Source: Bilabrum cf. latius
Taxonomy: Eukaryota > Bigyra: Bicosoecida > Bigyra > Bicosoecida
Reading direction: 5' to 3'
DNA length: 64,000 nt
Assembly: GCA_965178125.1 (NCBI GenBank)
Contig: OZ237748.1
Span: 496,001 to 560,000 of the forward strand
Position 1 is the stretch's first letter. Every line of letters starts with the position of its first letter. Of the stretch, positions 43,652 to 54,864 are shown piece after piece. The translations under genes and the position numbers were made by a program. The notes beneath the pieces were generated by a model. It worked only from the letters and a program-made list of their open reading frames with translations, had not been told where the DNA came from and ran no database searches.

Positions 43652-43948
43652 ATGGAAGCGGGCGGCGGCTCGGATTTATTGCCCGTCGTCAGGAACACAA
43701 GATTCGACATCAGGAACATTTTTCGGATCAGCGACCCATCACCGACAAATACCTGTGCCGCGGAGACAGCTGCGAACGACTCACTTCTACCAGCAATATC
43801 TGAATTTGAATTAGCATCTATTCGACCTGCGGCAGTACCGGCGACTATGACGTCCTCTGTGGTTCTTTCCCGTTCAGACTATTCCGGCCCTGCTATGAAT
43901 TCTAGGGCAGGGGATACAACATCACTAGCAAATGCAACGAAAAATTGA
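43652..43948 (+). CDS. Hypothetical 98-residue ORF
   Basis: Starts at ATG and ends at TGA. It is Ser/Thr/Ala-rich (FDIRNIFRISDPSPTNT) without recognisable domains. Weak evidence; it could be an exon or chance. Confidence 0.25.
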   Translation: MEAGGGSDLLPVVRNTRFDIRNIFRISDPSPTNTCAAETAANDSLLPAISEFELASIRPAAVPATMTSSVVLSRSDYSGPAMNSRAGDTTSLANATKN

Positions 43949-44679
43949 ATACAATTTTACAAAATATAATTGGAGCAGACGTTACGAGCCGACGCGGGGC
44001 CATATAGCGACGCAGGCGTTTGGGTGAATACTCGAAAGACCACCCGATCATATCGTACGGCAATCTAGGGTGGGGCTAGACATGTTTCCGGGCAGATGCA
44101 AATAATATCATAATATTATTTCATATGCTCCCTTTCGCAACAACGGTGACCTTGGAATCCGAGCCTCACCCATTGTGGTCGCTCCCACCGGCTGCTGTGA
44201 TGCTGTGTTCGCAACGGGATTTGACGCATGCCCTGGGGAGCCCACGTCGCGAACTGCGTGTTCAACTGAATTATCGGAAGTACTAACACACGATCCCATG
44301 GGATTTGTATTGCGGCGGAGTGTAGGCCTCAGCGTCTCTGTCAACCTGGTGACAACAAATCCTTCGATTCACTTGTCTTCATCTTTCAAAGATCGAGTCA
44401 AGGCAACGGCAAGCGATCCTCGACCGCACGTCCGGCAAGGCGAAACAAGCACCTCACACTCATCCTCAACATACAGCATCTCTTGATACGACCAGCAGCC
44501 GCCGGGCAAATCGATGCTGCACTCGCCAAGCAGGTGCGTATTGTGTCCTGACCGCTACTCGCAGGGGCTGGTCGGAAAACTCGTCGTGTAAGCGCCAGAC
44601 CTATTGCAAATCGTGACACTGGCTGAGCCACGTGCATTCCAAAGTATAGCAGCAAAACGGAATTCAACCTCCACCACCG
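43949..44679. other. Spacer
   Basis: An open stretch at 44175-44486 ending TGA is Ser/Thr-rich and has no homology. Nothing else seen. Confidence 0.3.
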
Positions 44680-45646
44680 CCTCATCCTCCCTGCCCCCCC
44701 CTCCCATCCCGAGGGCCACATCCAGGCCTCGTGCCACCACCGCCTCATCCTCCCTGCCCCCCCCTCCCATCCCGAGGGCCACATCCAGGCCTCGTGCCAC
44801 CACCGCCGCATCCTCCCTGCCCCCCCCTCCCATCCCGAGGGCCACATCCAGGCCTCGTGCCACCACCGCCGCATCCTCCCTGCCCCCCCCTTCCATCCCG
44901 AGGACCACATCCAGGCCTCGTGCCACCACCGCCGCATCCTCCCTGCCCCCCCCTTCCATCCCGAGGACCACATCCAGGCCTCGTGCCACCACCGCCTCAT
45001 CCTCCCTGCCCCCCCCTCCCATACCGAGGACCACATCCAGGCCTCGTGCCACCACCGCCTCATCCTTCCTGCCCCCCCCTCCCATACCAAGGGCCACATC
45101 CAGGCCTCGTGCCACCACCGCCGCATCCTCCCTGCCCCCCCCTTCCATCCCGAGGACCACATCCAGGCCTCGTGCCACCACCGCCTCATCCTCCCTGCCC
45201 CCCTCTCCCATACCGAGGGCCACATCCAGGCCTCGTGCCACCACCGCCTCATCCTCCCTGCCCCCCCCTCCCATCCCGAGGGCCACATCCAGGCCTCGTG
45301 CCACCACCGCCTCATCCTCCCTGCCCCCCCCTCCCATCCCGAGGGCCACATCCAGGCCTCGTGCCACCACCGCCTCATCCTCCCTGCCCCCCCCTCCCAT
45401 ACCGAGGGCCACATCCAGGCCTCGTGCCACCACCGCCTCATCCTCCCTGCCCCCCCTCCCATCCCGAGGGCCACATCCAGGCCTCGTGCCACCACCGCCT
45501 CATCCTCCCTGCCCCCCCCTCCCATACCGAGGACCACATCCAGGCCTCGTGCCACCACCGCCACATCCTCCCTGCCCCACCCTCCCATCCCGAGGGCCAC
45601 ATCTAGGCCTCGTGCCACCACCGCCTCATCCTACCTGCCCTCCCGT
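44680..45646. repeat. 63-bp minisatellite, about 15 copies
   Basis: CTCATCCTCCCTGCC recurs every 63 bases from 44681 (next at 44744) to 45625, with one unit a base shorter. Because 63 is a multiple of 3 and the unit lacks stops in most phases, frames on both strands stay open (plus: PPPIPRATSRPRA; minus: EDEAVVARGLDVALG). The array abuts the stop codon of the GH43 gene, so it would form that gene's 3' UTR. I do not call the repeat ORFs as proteins. Confidence 0.95.
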
Positions 45647-46741
45647 TCAGTAAAGCAGATCGAGAGTGAAGCTGTCCAGCCATCGAAATGGAAGGATGTC
45701 CCCGTTCGCATTGAACTCCAGTGGCTGCCAGTACTGGAGGTCTGTCCGGATCTGGTACCCGTTCGCGAACGTTCGCTGGCACGCGGGGGAGGACGCGTGC
45801 CCGCACATGTCCATGCAACCGGGATCCGCGTGCGGCCCCGACAGCCACCTGTGACCGATGGCCACCAATGCGCTGCCACCACCGGCCAGCGGCAGCTCAG
45901 AAATGCCGAACCACTGCGCGGGGATTGTGGCCGGCTGCCCCTGCCCGCAGAACGGCACTCCCTTCTGTTTGCAGTTCACGTCTCCGCTGGGTGACTGCCG
46001 CTCCCACGGCCCTGAGACGCTCCTCGACTTGAACACCACGAAACCGGAACCCTCCGCGCAGGCGCAGCAGGTGCGCCCGTACACCGCGTAGTACCATCCC
46101 CCCCTTTTGAACAAGGAAGCCCCCTCCACCATGCCGTCGGGGAAGAACCCACGCCCCACCAGCCGCTTCGAGCTCTCGAGGTAGTCTGGCTCCAGCGCCT
46201 CGATCGACGCCTGATGCCCGTCGTCCGTGGCAGAGAAAATCACGTATCCTCTCCCGTCATCGTCAATCATCAGGGCGTTGCCGTCCGTGCGCCCGCCCAG
46301 CCGAGATGTCATGGCAGTGCGCTGCACCTCGAAGCGCGTCCCGTTCTGGCTCGTGGCGCTCGCCCAGTCGCCGTGCCCGTACCAAGCGACGAAATTTCGC
46401 GTGCTGGCGTTGTAAAAGACGTACGGAACCCACGTGCTCGGCTGGTTGGTCGCGCCGGCGAGCATGCTGCCGCGATCCTCCCAGTGCACGGCGTCCGTGG
46501 ACGTGTAGACGCTGAGCTCCGGGTTCGGATACCAGTCCTTGACGAATCCGGTTGCGTTTGAATACCTTTCACCGTACAGATAATACGTGCCGGCGTGCGC
46601 GACGAGAATCCCATCGAAGCAATCCACGGGGTTGCCGTTCGTGTCGACCATCGGCCTGTCGTTGTAAAACGTCACATTTCTGGAGTAGACCATGCGCAAT
46701 GCAACTATAAACACAAATGGAATTACAGAAGCTAACCGCAT
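45647..46741 (-). CDS. Secreted GH43-like glycoside hydrolase
   Basis: Single-exon 364-residue protein with a signal peptide (MRLASVIPFVFIVALRMVYS). It resembles GH43 enzymes of the exo-beta-1,3-galactanase type: GILVAHAGTYYLYGERY near the N-terminus, the YTSTDAVHWEDRG blade, TDGNALMIDDDGRGYVIF, MVEGASLFKRGGWYYAVYG (probable acid/base Glu in VEG), and IGHRWLSG plus YWQPLEF at the end. It likely acts on extracellular galactan or arabinoxylan-type glycans. An extended Cys-containing loop (CCACAEGSG and CGHASSPACQ) may form disulfides. The start at 46741 was chosen for the signal peptide; an upstream in-frame ATG exists. Stop TGA. No internal TAG. Confidence 0.8.
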   Translation of the reverse strand: MRLASVIPFVFIVALRMVYSRNVTFYNDRPMVDTNGNPVDCFDGILVAHAGTYYLYGERYSNATGFVKDWYPNPELSVYTSTDAVHWEDRGSMLAGATNQPSTWVPYVFYNASTRNFVAWYGHGDWASATSQNGTRFEVQRTAMTSRLGGRTDGNALMIDDDGRGYVIFSATDDGHQASIEALEPDYLESSKRLVGRGFFPDGMVEGASLFKRGGWYYAVYGRTCCACAEGSGFVVFKSRSVSGPWERQSPSGDVNCKQKGVPFCGQGQPATIPAQWFGISELPLAGGGSALVAIGHRWLSGPHADPGCMDMCGHASSPACQRTFANGYQIRTDLQYWQPLEFNANGDILPFRWLDSFTLDLLY

Positions 46742-47119
46742 TGTAATACTTGCTGTCAACGCGTCGTGGTGAAACAAGGAAAACGAGCTTGATGCTTCGT
46801 CGTCACACTCTGCCATCCCGAGAATCCGATTCGTTGGGTTGGTTGGCCCAGCCCGGCCACTGCCGGCATCGTGCTAAACCCATACGCTAGTAGGCAAAAC
46901 ACAACAATTTCTCCGAACCTCCTCACTGCCTCCTCCAGCTCCCCGCAATCCTTGACCATGCAAGCCGCATACCCATCCGACCCATCCCCCCGCCAAGCAA
47001 AGCTGCCCCCTACCGTGGGGAGCAGGCCCATTGGCTCGTATCAAAAAGGCTGGCCATCGATATGTCATTCAGCGCACACCCAGCCATGTCACAGGTCGGT
47101 CTCACTGCACACGCACTCC
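46742..47119. other. Spacer between GH43-like gene and ANK5
   Basis: A minus-strand ORF (46756-47031) contains a stretch weakly like an ankyrin-family tail. Not supported as a gene. Confidence 0.3.
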
Positions 47120-49059
47120 TCACGCCGAATCCCCTGTCGCCTCCTCCAGCAGCTTCACGCAATCATCGTGCCCCGCCACCCTGGCTGCTTCGATTGGTAG
47201 CACTAGTCGAGGCCTTCCGTCTGCCATGGTTACCGTTCCTGTAATATCTAACCCACCGGCCAGCTTGCCCAGCTTCAGCCTCCTGGCCAGCTCCAGTGGC
47301 CTGCCCTCACTCGCTGCCGGGAAGACCATCTGAGCATCTCTCTTGGCCTCCACTGCCCTCCTCCAGCACATGGCGCTTCGGACACGTGATGGAACAAACG
47401 ACCTTATGGTCTGAGCGGTCTCGGGCCAGCCCTCATAAATTGCATGCTCGGCGGGAGTGTTACCATGCTGCTCGATCAAGGAAGGGTATGAGAGGGGCAG
47501 AGGGGAGGGCGTGTGGGGGGCGGCGGGAAACATTCATCATTGGGTAGCGTGATGGCTAGGTGGGAATCAAGAGATGTTGCCATGCATCTGTTTAAGCTTA
47601 CTTTATTCTTAATGTCCCTGCGGGCCCCTGCCTCCATGAGGATGGTTGCGCAGGCGGTGTGGCCGAAGACTGCTGCACAATGTAGGGGGGTGGTCCCGCT
47701 CTGCGGGTGACTCAGAGGGTACGGGAGGGTGATCACGCAATCCGATCGTTATAAAGAGTCGCTTGGAAAGTGTCTTCGAGCTTAATGCATACAATGTCTC
47801 TGCATTTGGTGTGGGATTACGTTCACTATTATGACTGAGGCCCAATCCGGTAACACTACGGATGAATATTCCAGCGGGTCTCGGACCCAGGAGCCGACAT
47901 CGGCAGACAAATCAACTCACAAACTAATCCAGCACAAGCGCACAAGCAAGCACAAGAACGACCTCTTCATATCTCACCCTATTAACCGCATTCACATCAC
48001 CCCCAGCCTCAATTAGCACAGCCAGACACTCCACATGCGCACTGTAGGATGCACAATGAGCGGGAGTGATGCCGTTCTGCGGGAAGGGGGGCGGGAGAGG
48101 AGGGGCAGGGGAAGCAGAGGATGTGAGCTTGGGGTACGAGTGGTCGAGTGTGTGCGGGTATGCCTGGGACGGGCAAAGGTCTCGAATGGACTCTAGCCCT
48201 AGGGGTAGCGTTGCCCGAATGGTCACTCCGAGCCATTTCATTACTGACCGAAGAACAGATGCAAACTAGCAGTAGCAGTGCAAATCCACGCTCGTCAGAC
48301 CGCAAGGACACCGGCATATGTGCTATCAAATCCCACATGCCCGCCCTGTTGGGCAGGCAGCCTGTCTCTCTCTCACGTCCCTGACGACGTTCACGTTGGC
48401 GCCCCTCTCGATGAGCAACTCCAGGCAGTCCGCCTTGCCTGCCCATGCCGCCTAATATGCTGCTGTCCTACCTTCCTGCGGTGTGACGATGAAAGGCCGG
48501 ATCTTGAAAATGGCATGTACCCGGTGAGGCTGGCGGGGCGACTGCCAGCTATCTGTGCCACAGATCGCTGGCAACAAGCTGCAACGTCCAAAATTCAAGT
48601 ATACTGGCGATCCAATGCCGACGTGAAGCGGTACTGGTCGGTAAATGACGACCAGGCATGCCCTACACAATGGAAATTCGGCTCAATTCGGCTCCTTGAC
48701 ATCTCGCGCATGGTCCTGGCGAGCGATACTAGCTATACTGATACAACTATATTCACGAAGCCTAGTTAATACATTGGATCTCACGGTATCTTTGGATTCG
48801 ATGTCCGATCCCGAATCCAGGCAGGCCCTCAAGTCGTCCAACTTGCCATTCTTGGCAGCTTCTCGCAGTGCGTCTCCCCTGCGAACTTTAAATATTGCAT
48901 TGGTTGCGCTAAATAGAGTCAAACGGATAGAATCAACCGAGAGATCCCAACGCACCACGAACACGAAGAATCAGGGCAGCAGCAACGTATGCATCAGTAT
49001 CAGACTCATGTATACCGATGTTCAAGTCGTTCCTCCCCGTTCTAAATCTGATCTCACAT
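47120..49059 (-). CDS. ANK5: ankyrin-repeat protein
   Basis: Split start AT at 49059-49058, intron 49057-48879, exons 48878-48785 (GDALREAAKNGKLDDLRACL), 48475-48377, 48076-47978 (NGITPAHCASYS), 47700-47602 (SGTTPLHCAAVFG) and 47467-47120, stop TGA. TAG at 48454-48452 (TAAY_AAWAGK), where paralogues have Trp, Cys or Phe. The last exon has RDAQMVFPAASEGRPLELAR; its Gln (CAG) is the residue replaced by TAG in ANK7. Same order of repeat types as ANK3, with one repeat fewer. Confidence 0.8.
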
Positions 49060-49748
49060 CTGAAACAATTACTATAGCCAGTCGGATGCCTTCCAAGCAG
49101 TTGTATGATCGATTAATTTTTTCCGGATTCCAAAATAGCACATTTCAAATAATTAATGCAGATTTCACCAAAGGCAACTGCGTTGCGAATCTCGATTTAT
49201 CGGGTCAATCAAATGAATTCGATCAGGATGTTCATTCATATTATTCAGTAGTCAATCTTAATCGAAAAACTGTCGGATATTACCTGGTTACGAACCAAAA
49301 ACAAGCGATTTGGCCAAAACTTAAGCAGACCTACGCCAGTTGCGATGCAGCTCAGTACTGACCTCGTACTGGAGGTAGCCGGAACATCTGAATGTCAAAC
49401 TTGTATTTGCATGTACCATAGCTTCCTGGAATACCTGGTCTAATGACTGTGGGTCTGCCTGCAGAGCGCTAGATGCACGCATTGACTGCACTCTAGGGGC
49501 TATCAGTTTTGTGTGGTATGTGGCGCGTAGGGAAAACCCAATAAGTAACCATGCTAAATCATTGGAAAACAGTTGTCACAGCAAGCTAGTAATGGCCCGA
49601 GCCACCATTTGCAGGCAAGCTCCAGACCAGGTTCCACATCAGGATCCCATGGTTTAGCCTAAGCACATCATGATCCAGCCGCTGGTGGCACCTGCCCCAG
49701 CACGACATTCATCATTCGAAAAGAAGATCCTCATAATCCTCACACCAC
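49060..49748. other. ANK5 upstream region
   Basis: Includes the conserved leader near 49080-49105 (reverse complement of GGATGCCTTCCAAG). Nothing else recognised. Confidence 0.4.
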
Positions 49749-50062
49749 TCACGTGGGTCGATCGAAGTGCATCCTCCCAGATGCGGGATGCATGTAAACC
49801 ACACGGCCCCCCATGGACCCCTTCTCCCACCCCTCGGGCAGCGGGTCCTACGCCGCCGATGCCATGGACGAACGCGCAGCAGTCGCTGCTCCACTGGCAG
49901 AGCTTTCTCCCTCGCCCTAGTTCCCTTTGATTGCTTGCGCGGGTCCGCTTTTAAAGCGCCTTTCGAATTGCTTAAGGAGCTGGTTGTAACCGGGCCCGAT
50001 GTCAGGCAAGCTAGCAGCCAGCAGAGCATCCACTCTTCATGGCCCATGAGGATAACGTGCGG
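49749..50062 (-). pseudogene. WW-domain C-terminal remnant of an ANK1-like gene
   Basis: The reverse strand matches the end of ANK1: YNQLLKQFERR, then MASAA, TAG, DPLPEGWEKGSMGGRVVYMH and FDRPT with TGA 49751-49749. Relative to ANK1 there is a 4-base deletion in the segment after MGHEE, which breaks the frame. It lies directly downstream of ANK6 and may be its decayed C-terminal extension. The TAG replaces an exact CAG of ANK1 in otherwise identical sequence. Confidence 0.7.
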
Positions 50063-50182
50063 ATTGGGGGCCCCTGCCAGGCAAATTGTGCGTGGCTAAG
50101 TGATGGTTTATGGTCTTATTCAATATTGGATCGTCGCGCCCACTCAGCCTGGCTGCCTCCAGTGGAAGCACCGGCCTAGACC

Positions 50183-53100
50183 TCATCCCTAGGCCTCCTG
50201 CAGCAGCTTCATGCAATCATCGTGCCCACCCAGCCTCGCTGCCTCCAGTGGAAGTACAAGCCTAGAACGACCCGCTTCAATCACCGCTTTTCCCTTCATC
50301 TCCAACCCACCGGCCAGCTTGCCCAACCTCAGCCTCCTGGCCAGCTCCAGTGGCCTGCCCTCACTCGCTGCCCTGAATACCATCGATGCATCCCTCTTGG
50401 CCTCCACTGCCCGCCTCCAGCATATGGCTCTTCGAATCTGAGAAGGGATGAAAGACTTGATGCCGGCAGCGGTATCATTTTTGCCCCAGAACTATGCGTC
50501 CTCTACAGGAGTTTTGCCCTCCTGCTGGACAGACGGGAAGTAAGAGGGGCAGAGGGGATGGCGCATGTGGTGGTGGGGTGATAAACGGGATTCAAGTGAT
50601 GTTGTAAGACAGCTAGCCAAACTCACATGGTCCTTGATGTCCCTCCGGGCCCCTGCTTCCATGAGGATGGTGGCGCAGGCGGTGCAGCCATTGCGCGCTG
50701 CCCAGTGAAGGGGAGTGCTTCCATCCTGCTGGTGATTTAGAGGAAAGCTATAGATCATGCGGTAATATTGATAATTCCTACAAATACTCGATCCATGTGT
50801 CTTTGTAAGGTTGACTGCATGCAATATCGGCCGGTCTCGGACACGGGAGCGGCCAATCGCAATCTGATCAGACACACACACACATCCAACACAGAAATAC
50901 ACACCTACAAGACCAACCATTCATCCAATATATATCTATCTCACATAAGTATCCGCGTTTACGTTCCCCCCATTCTCGATGAGCATCCGCAGGCAGTCTT
51001 CGCCCCCGCTCCAGGAAGCCGCATGAACGGGTGTGCTGCCTCCCTATGGTGGGGGAATGAAAGACAGGGAGTAGAGGGGAGCAGGTGTAGCGCTTGGGGT
51101 AGTTGTGGTTGTGGATGCGCATTCGCGTGTGTGTTAGTGTGTCTGTACGTGCATGGGGTGGATGCTGAGCGTGTTAGTGGCCGGCACTAGTGGCAGTGGC
51201 TCTGCGCCCTAAGGCCGCAATCCCAGCCCCCGAGTGGGTGGCCACCCCATTGGCAGCATTTTCAAAAGTTAAAATTCATACAAGCATATACCTATCTACC
51301 TCGTAAGGCAGTTTATCTTGACAGCGACCGGTCCCGGCCTCTGCATCCGCATAGATGCCGAGAATACCGGGGGGGGGCCTCAGGCGAAGACGAATGTCAT
51401 CCCGAGATTCATGGCCAACCCAAAGCCAAACAGACGCACACACATATTAAAAGCATACACAATTACACTCATACGAGCAATCAGCCCCCCAATATCTTTC
51501 TCTCACATTATCTATCGCATTTAAGTCCCCCCCATTTTCAAGCAGAATCCTCAGGCAGTCCTTGCTCCCGTTCTCGGATGCCCAATGCAGGGGCGTGAAG
51601 CCATCCTGCGGTCAACTATAAGAAACATGAAGCAGATGAGCTGCATCGTGTGCATGCGTGTGTATACCTTTGGGCAACTGATTAGGGTAAAGCTCTTAGC
51701 CCTGTGGGCGGAGTCCCCCGATGGATTACGGCCCAAGCGACAACATCTCCAAATTTTAAAAGGCACAAAAGCATACACCTGGCTTCTTATCAAAGCATTT
51801 CATCCCGACAGGGACCGGTTTTGGCCTCTGCATCGAATGCCAAGCAAGCTCAGCCATCGTGGACCGTACGAGCGAATCAAGACAAGAAGCAAGCCTCACC
51901 GTATCCACCGCATTAACATCACCTCCATTCTAGATCAGTAGAGCCAGACAGTCTGTTTGCCCCATCTCGACTGCCGCATGCACGGGTGTGCGGCCATTCT
52001 GCGGTGGGAGAACGGGAATTCAGCGCAGGGTGCGTGTGAGTGTGTCCTGTAGCACACCTGCCTCTCACCCAACGCGTGAGCTAGGTGGGCCAACCGGGTG
52101 GGGCTGAGCGATAGCAAAACAACCTCGAATAAATACTTGATGACATGCTAAGTTAAACCAGGCTAATATCGTATCCCCCGATCCACAAGACAGCACGACC
52201 AAATCGCGTCTCCTCTTGAGACCTCATCAGTCACTGGGGAGCTCTTGCTCGGGGGCCCGGCTCGATCGACGGTGGAGCCAATCAGATGCCATTCTTAACG
52301 GATACATACAGCGTCGTGGACACCCAATCCAAAAAGAACACACCAATCGTCACCAACCATTCGCCAAAGAACATGCTGATGAAGCACTCGTCACTATGCT
52401 AGACCTACCCCCTCCTGAGGGGCCGCCACTAATCGAGGCTGAAATCACCCACACGATAACAGAGCCGATACCATGTAATGCCATCGCGCGCCAGCCTCCA
52501 CCGAGAGCTGCCAGAACAGGCCCGTCACAGAAATACCTGGTCCGAGGCAGGCGGCGACAGGCGATGGGTGAATCAGAGAGCAAAGCGCATACCAGCAATA
52601 CATCCACATGGGTTTTGTCAAGCATATTGCAGCCACGCGAAATTCACAAATCTATCAAGAAATCCAATCAGACCTCTCGGGCAGGCAGCCTGTTTCTCCC
52701 TCACGTCATCTGCAGCGTTCACGTTGGCGCCCCTCTCGATGAGCAGTTTCAGACAGTCCATCTTGCCATTGCTCGCAGCAAAATACGCAGCTGTCTATCC
52801 ATTCTGTGGAGAACCCAAAACATAAGAAGATGAAACCTTTGGTAGGTACCCGTGGATGGCAGGCAGACCTCGAGCGAAGGGAGCAACCTGGTGGCGGGGT
52901 GGGACACAAGGTGCAGGGAAAGGCACCCCGTGATGGGGACCATGTAGGGAGAACTCCAGTAAAAGGGGTCGGTCCAGTCTATCTATACGAGTACCTAGTC
53001 CATTTGGTTTCTCCTATGCCCGAGCAGCTGCCTCGCCCCTCTCGCAGGATGCACCGGGCTCAGAATCCGCTGACGGCCAGGCGCGGTAAGCAAGCAATTC

Positions 53101-53746
53101 CAGATGCGATGTACAAGGACATGTACTTATAGCAAAAATGGTAGCTATGCACAGCAACTTCCACGAGTTGCCCCCCGCTCTGGCTAACCCAAGAATCGAC
53201 GGTGTGCATCGGGTTGAGCTAATGGCTTGCAGCTGTCGGCGCCACGGAGATTGGCTAGCTAGAGGCAGATGGCCCCATCGATTGCCATGGACGAAGGGAA
53301 ACATGCCGTGCAGCGAGATTACTCGGACTTGCTCCACTGGTGGATCGTCATCCGATCACTGGCGAGCTGTTTGACAGCTGGTACATGGACACACTTGTCT
53401 AAACATTACCAGCAACTCAAGACTAACAAATAAATCCCGACCTGTCGTACTAAATCTCACTTCATCGTTGGATTCGACGTTCGCTCCCGCATCTAGGCTT
53501 GCCCTCACGCGGCCCACCTTGCCGTCATAGGCTGCTGACATGAGCGCGTATTCCCTGCGAGTTTCAAGCATGAAGCATGGACGATTTATTAAACGTGTAA
53601 AATAGATTCATGTAGATTGAATTAACCAGGATATCTTAATGCACCACAGGCCAGGATGCAACAGCTTGCTTCTATGCACTGGTGCCATACTTTGAAATGT
53701 ACCGATAGTCAAATCATGGAAGGTGATTGATGTCTTTAACTAACAT
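50183..53746 (-). CDS. ANK6: six-repeat ankyrin protein (four in-frame TAGs)
   Basis: Split start AT at 53746-53745 with donor gttagt, intron to 53555. Exons 53554-53461, 52803-52705, 51998-51900 (NGRTPVHAAVEMG), 51605-51507 (DGFTPLHWASENG), 51043-50945, 50725-50627 (DGSTPLHWAARNG) and 50521-50183. All internal repeat exons are 99 bases. TAG at 52797 (third codon of its exon; Arg or His in paralogues), 51932 (LLI_NGGDVN; Glu or Lys), 50494 and 50191, the last followed by Gly and TGA. The 339-base last exon equals those of ANK2 and ANK3. A partial duplicate of the final repeat (RPVLPLEAARL) follows at about 50130-50180. Confidence 0.8.
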
Positions 53747-54864
53747 ATCAAACTAAGACCACAACTAGCCCGGTGCCTTCTAAGCAGGTTGGAATGGACC
53801 ATCTTGGATCGTGTCCCGAATGGTACACTATAACATCACCTTTCAATAACATATTACAGAGTTTCCTATCTGCAACTGCGCCTCTATCATTGCTATTTTT
53901 GCACAGATTTTGATCATGCGTCTCATACTATATTAACCTATCATGCCGTTCTAGCTCGTGAACTCCTGGCACTTTCCATTCGAAATTATCCGTGATTTTG
54001 ATTAGAACTCCACCAGTAGCCGCCCACGAGTGTCTGCTAACGAGATGAGCTCGACGTATCCAATGCATGATTTAGAGCTAGGTTTCATAATATTGGTATT
54101 GATGATTTTGCCAAAGCAAGTGACCAACTACTCCAACGGAAGCTCTTAGTGGTCGGACATGCAGATTTCATGATTGCTCTGCACCTATTCTTTTCCACGC
54201 AACTTGGAATCCACTGTAGTTATACCCATGCACATTGCTCAACTGTAGCGGCATGCTTAACCATAGGCTGGCTGCAGTATTTTGGCAGGCAGCCCAGCGC
54301 GAATCGAAGCCAGCATGCGAGCCCCGTCAGCGTCACCCATGGCGTACCCAGTACTCAACCCAGCGCCTTGTCAGTCCTGATGTACGCGTTTGCTGCGATA
54401 GCACATATTATCTTTTGACTTGTCCCAGTGCTGAGTGACGCGCGATATGGTCTGCATGGGTGCACGGGCCCTGCAGACCGACACATGGTTCATTCAGGCA
54501 CAGTGCGCGTTTGCAGTGCAAACGCGCACCTGAGGCTCTGCAAGGGCCAGCCTGGCCGTCAACACGGCCTCCCTTACCGCTGCGGTCATGAAGCTGTCTA
54601 GTTATTCTAGCACAATACGGTGCACCCACAGCAACATATCCTTGCTTCGGTTCCTGCTCAGCCCCCCGCGCTCAGGGCCCTACGCATGATGAGAGCCCAT
54701 CCCTCTGCTGCTGCTTGGCTATGGGCTCGTAGTACTGCCCTTGCGCCCCGATGGGGAGGGCCCCCTTGAGGATGCCCTGCCAGCCAGCGGGCTAGGCAGC
54801 AGAGTGCTCGCCGGGACCGATCCTGTATCCATTATTTCAAAATAAAATCAACAGTACAAGGCTT
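53747..54864. other. Spacer with dispersed repeat
   Basis: Contains the ANK6 leader (about 53760-53790) and, on the minus strand at about 53836-53910, the dispersed repeat shared with 6961-7043. Nothing recognised at 53.95-54.86 kb. Confidence 0.4.

Noticed and set aside
44398-45653. Long ORFs on both strands (up to 407 codons)
   Set aside because: By-products of the 63-bp array; open in several frames with perfectly repetitive translation and no domain.
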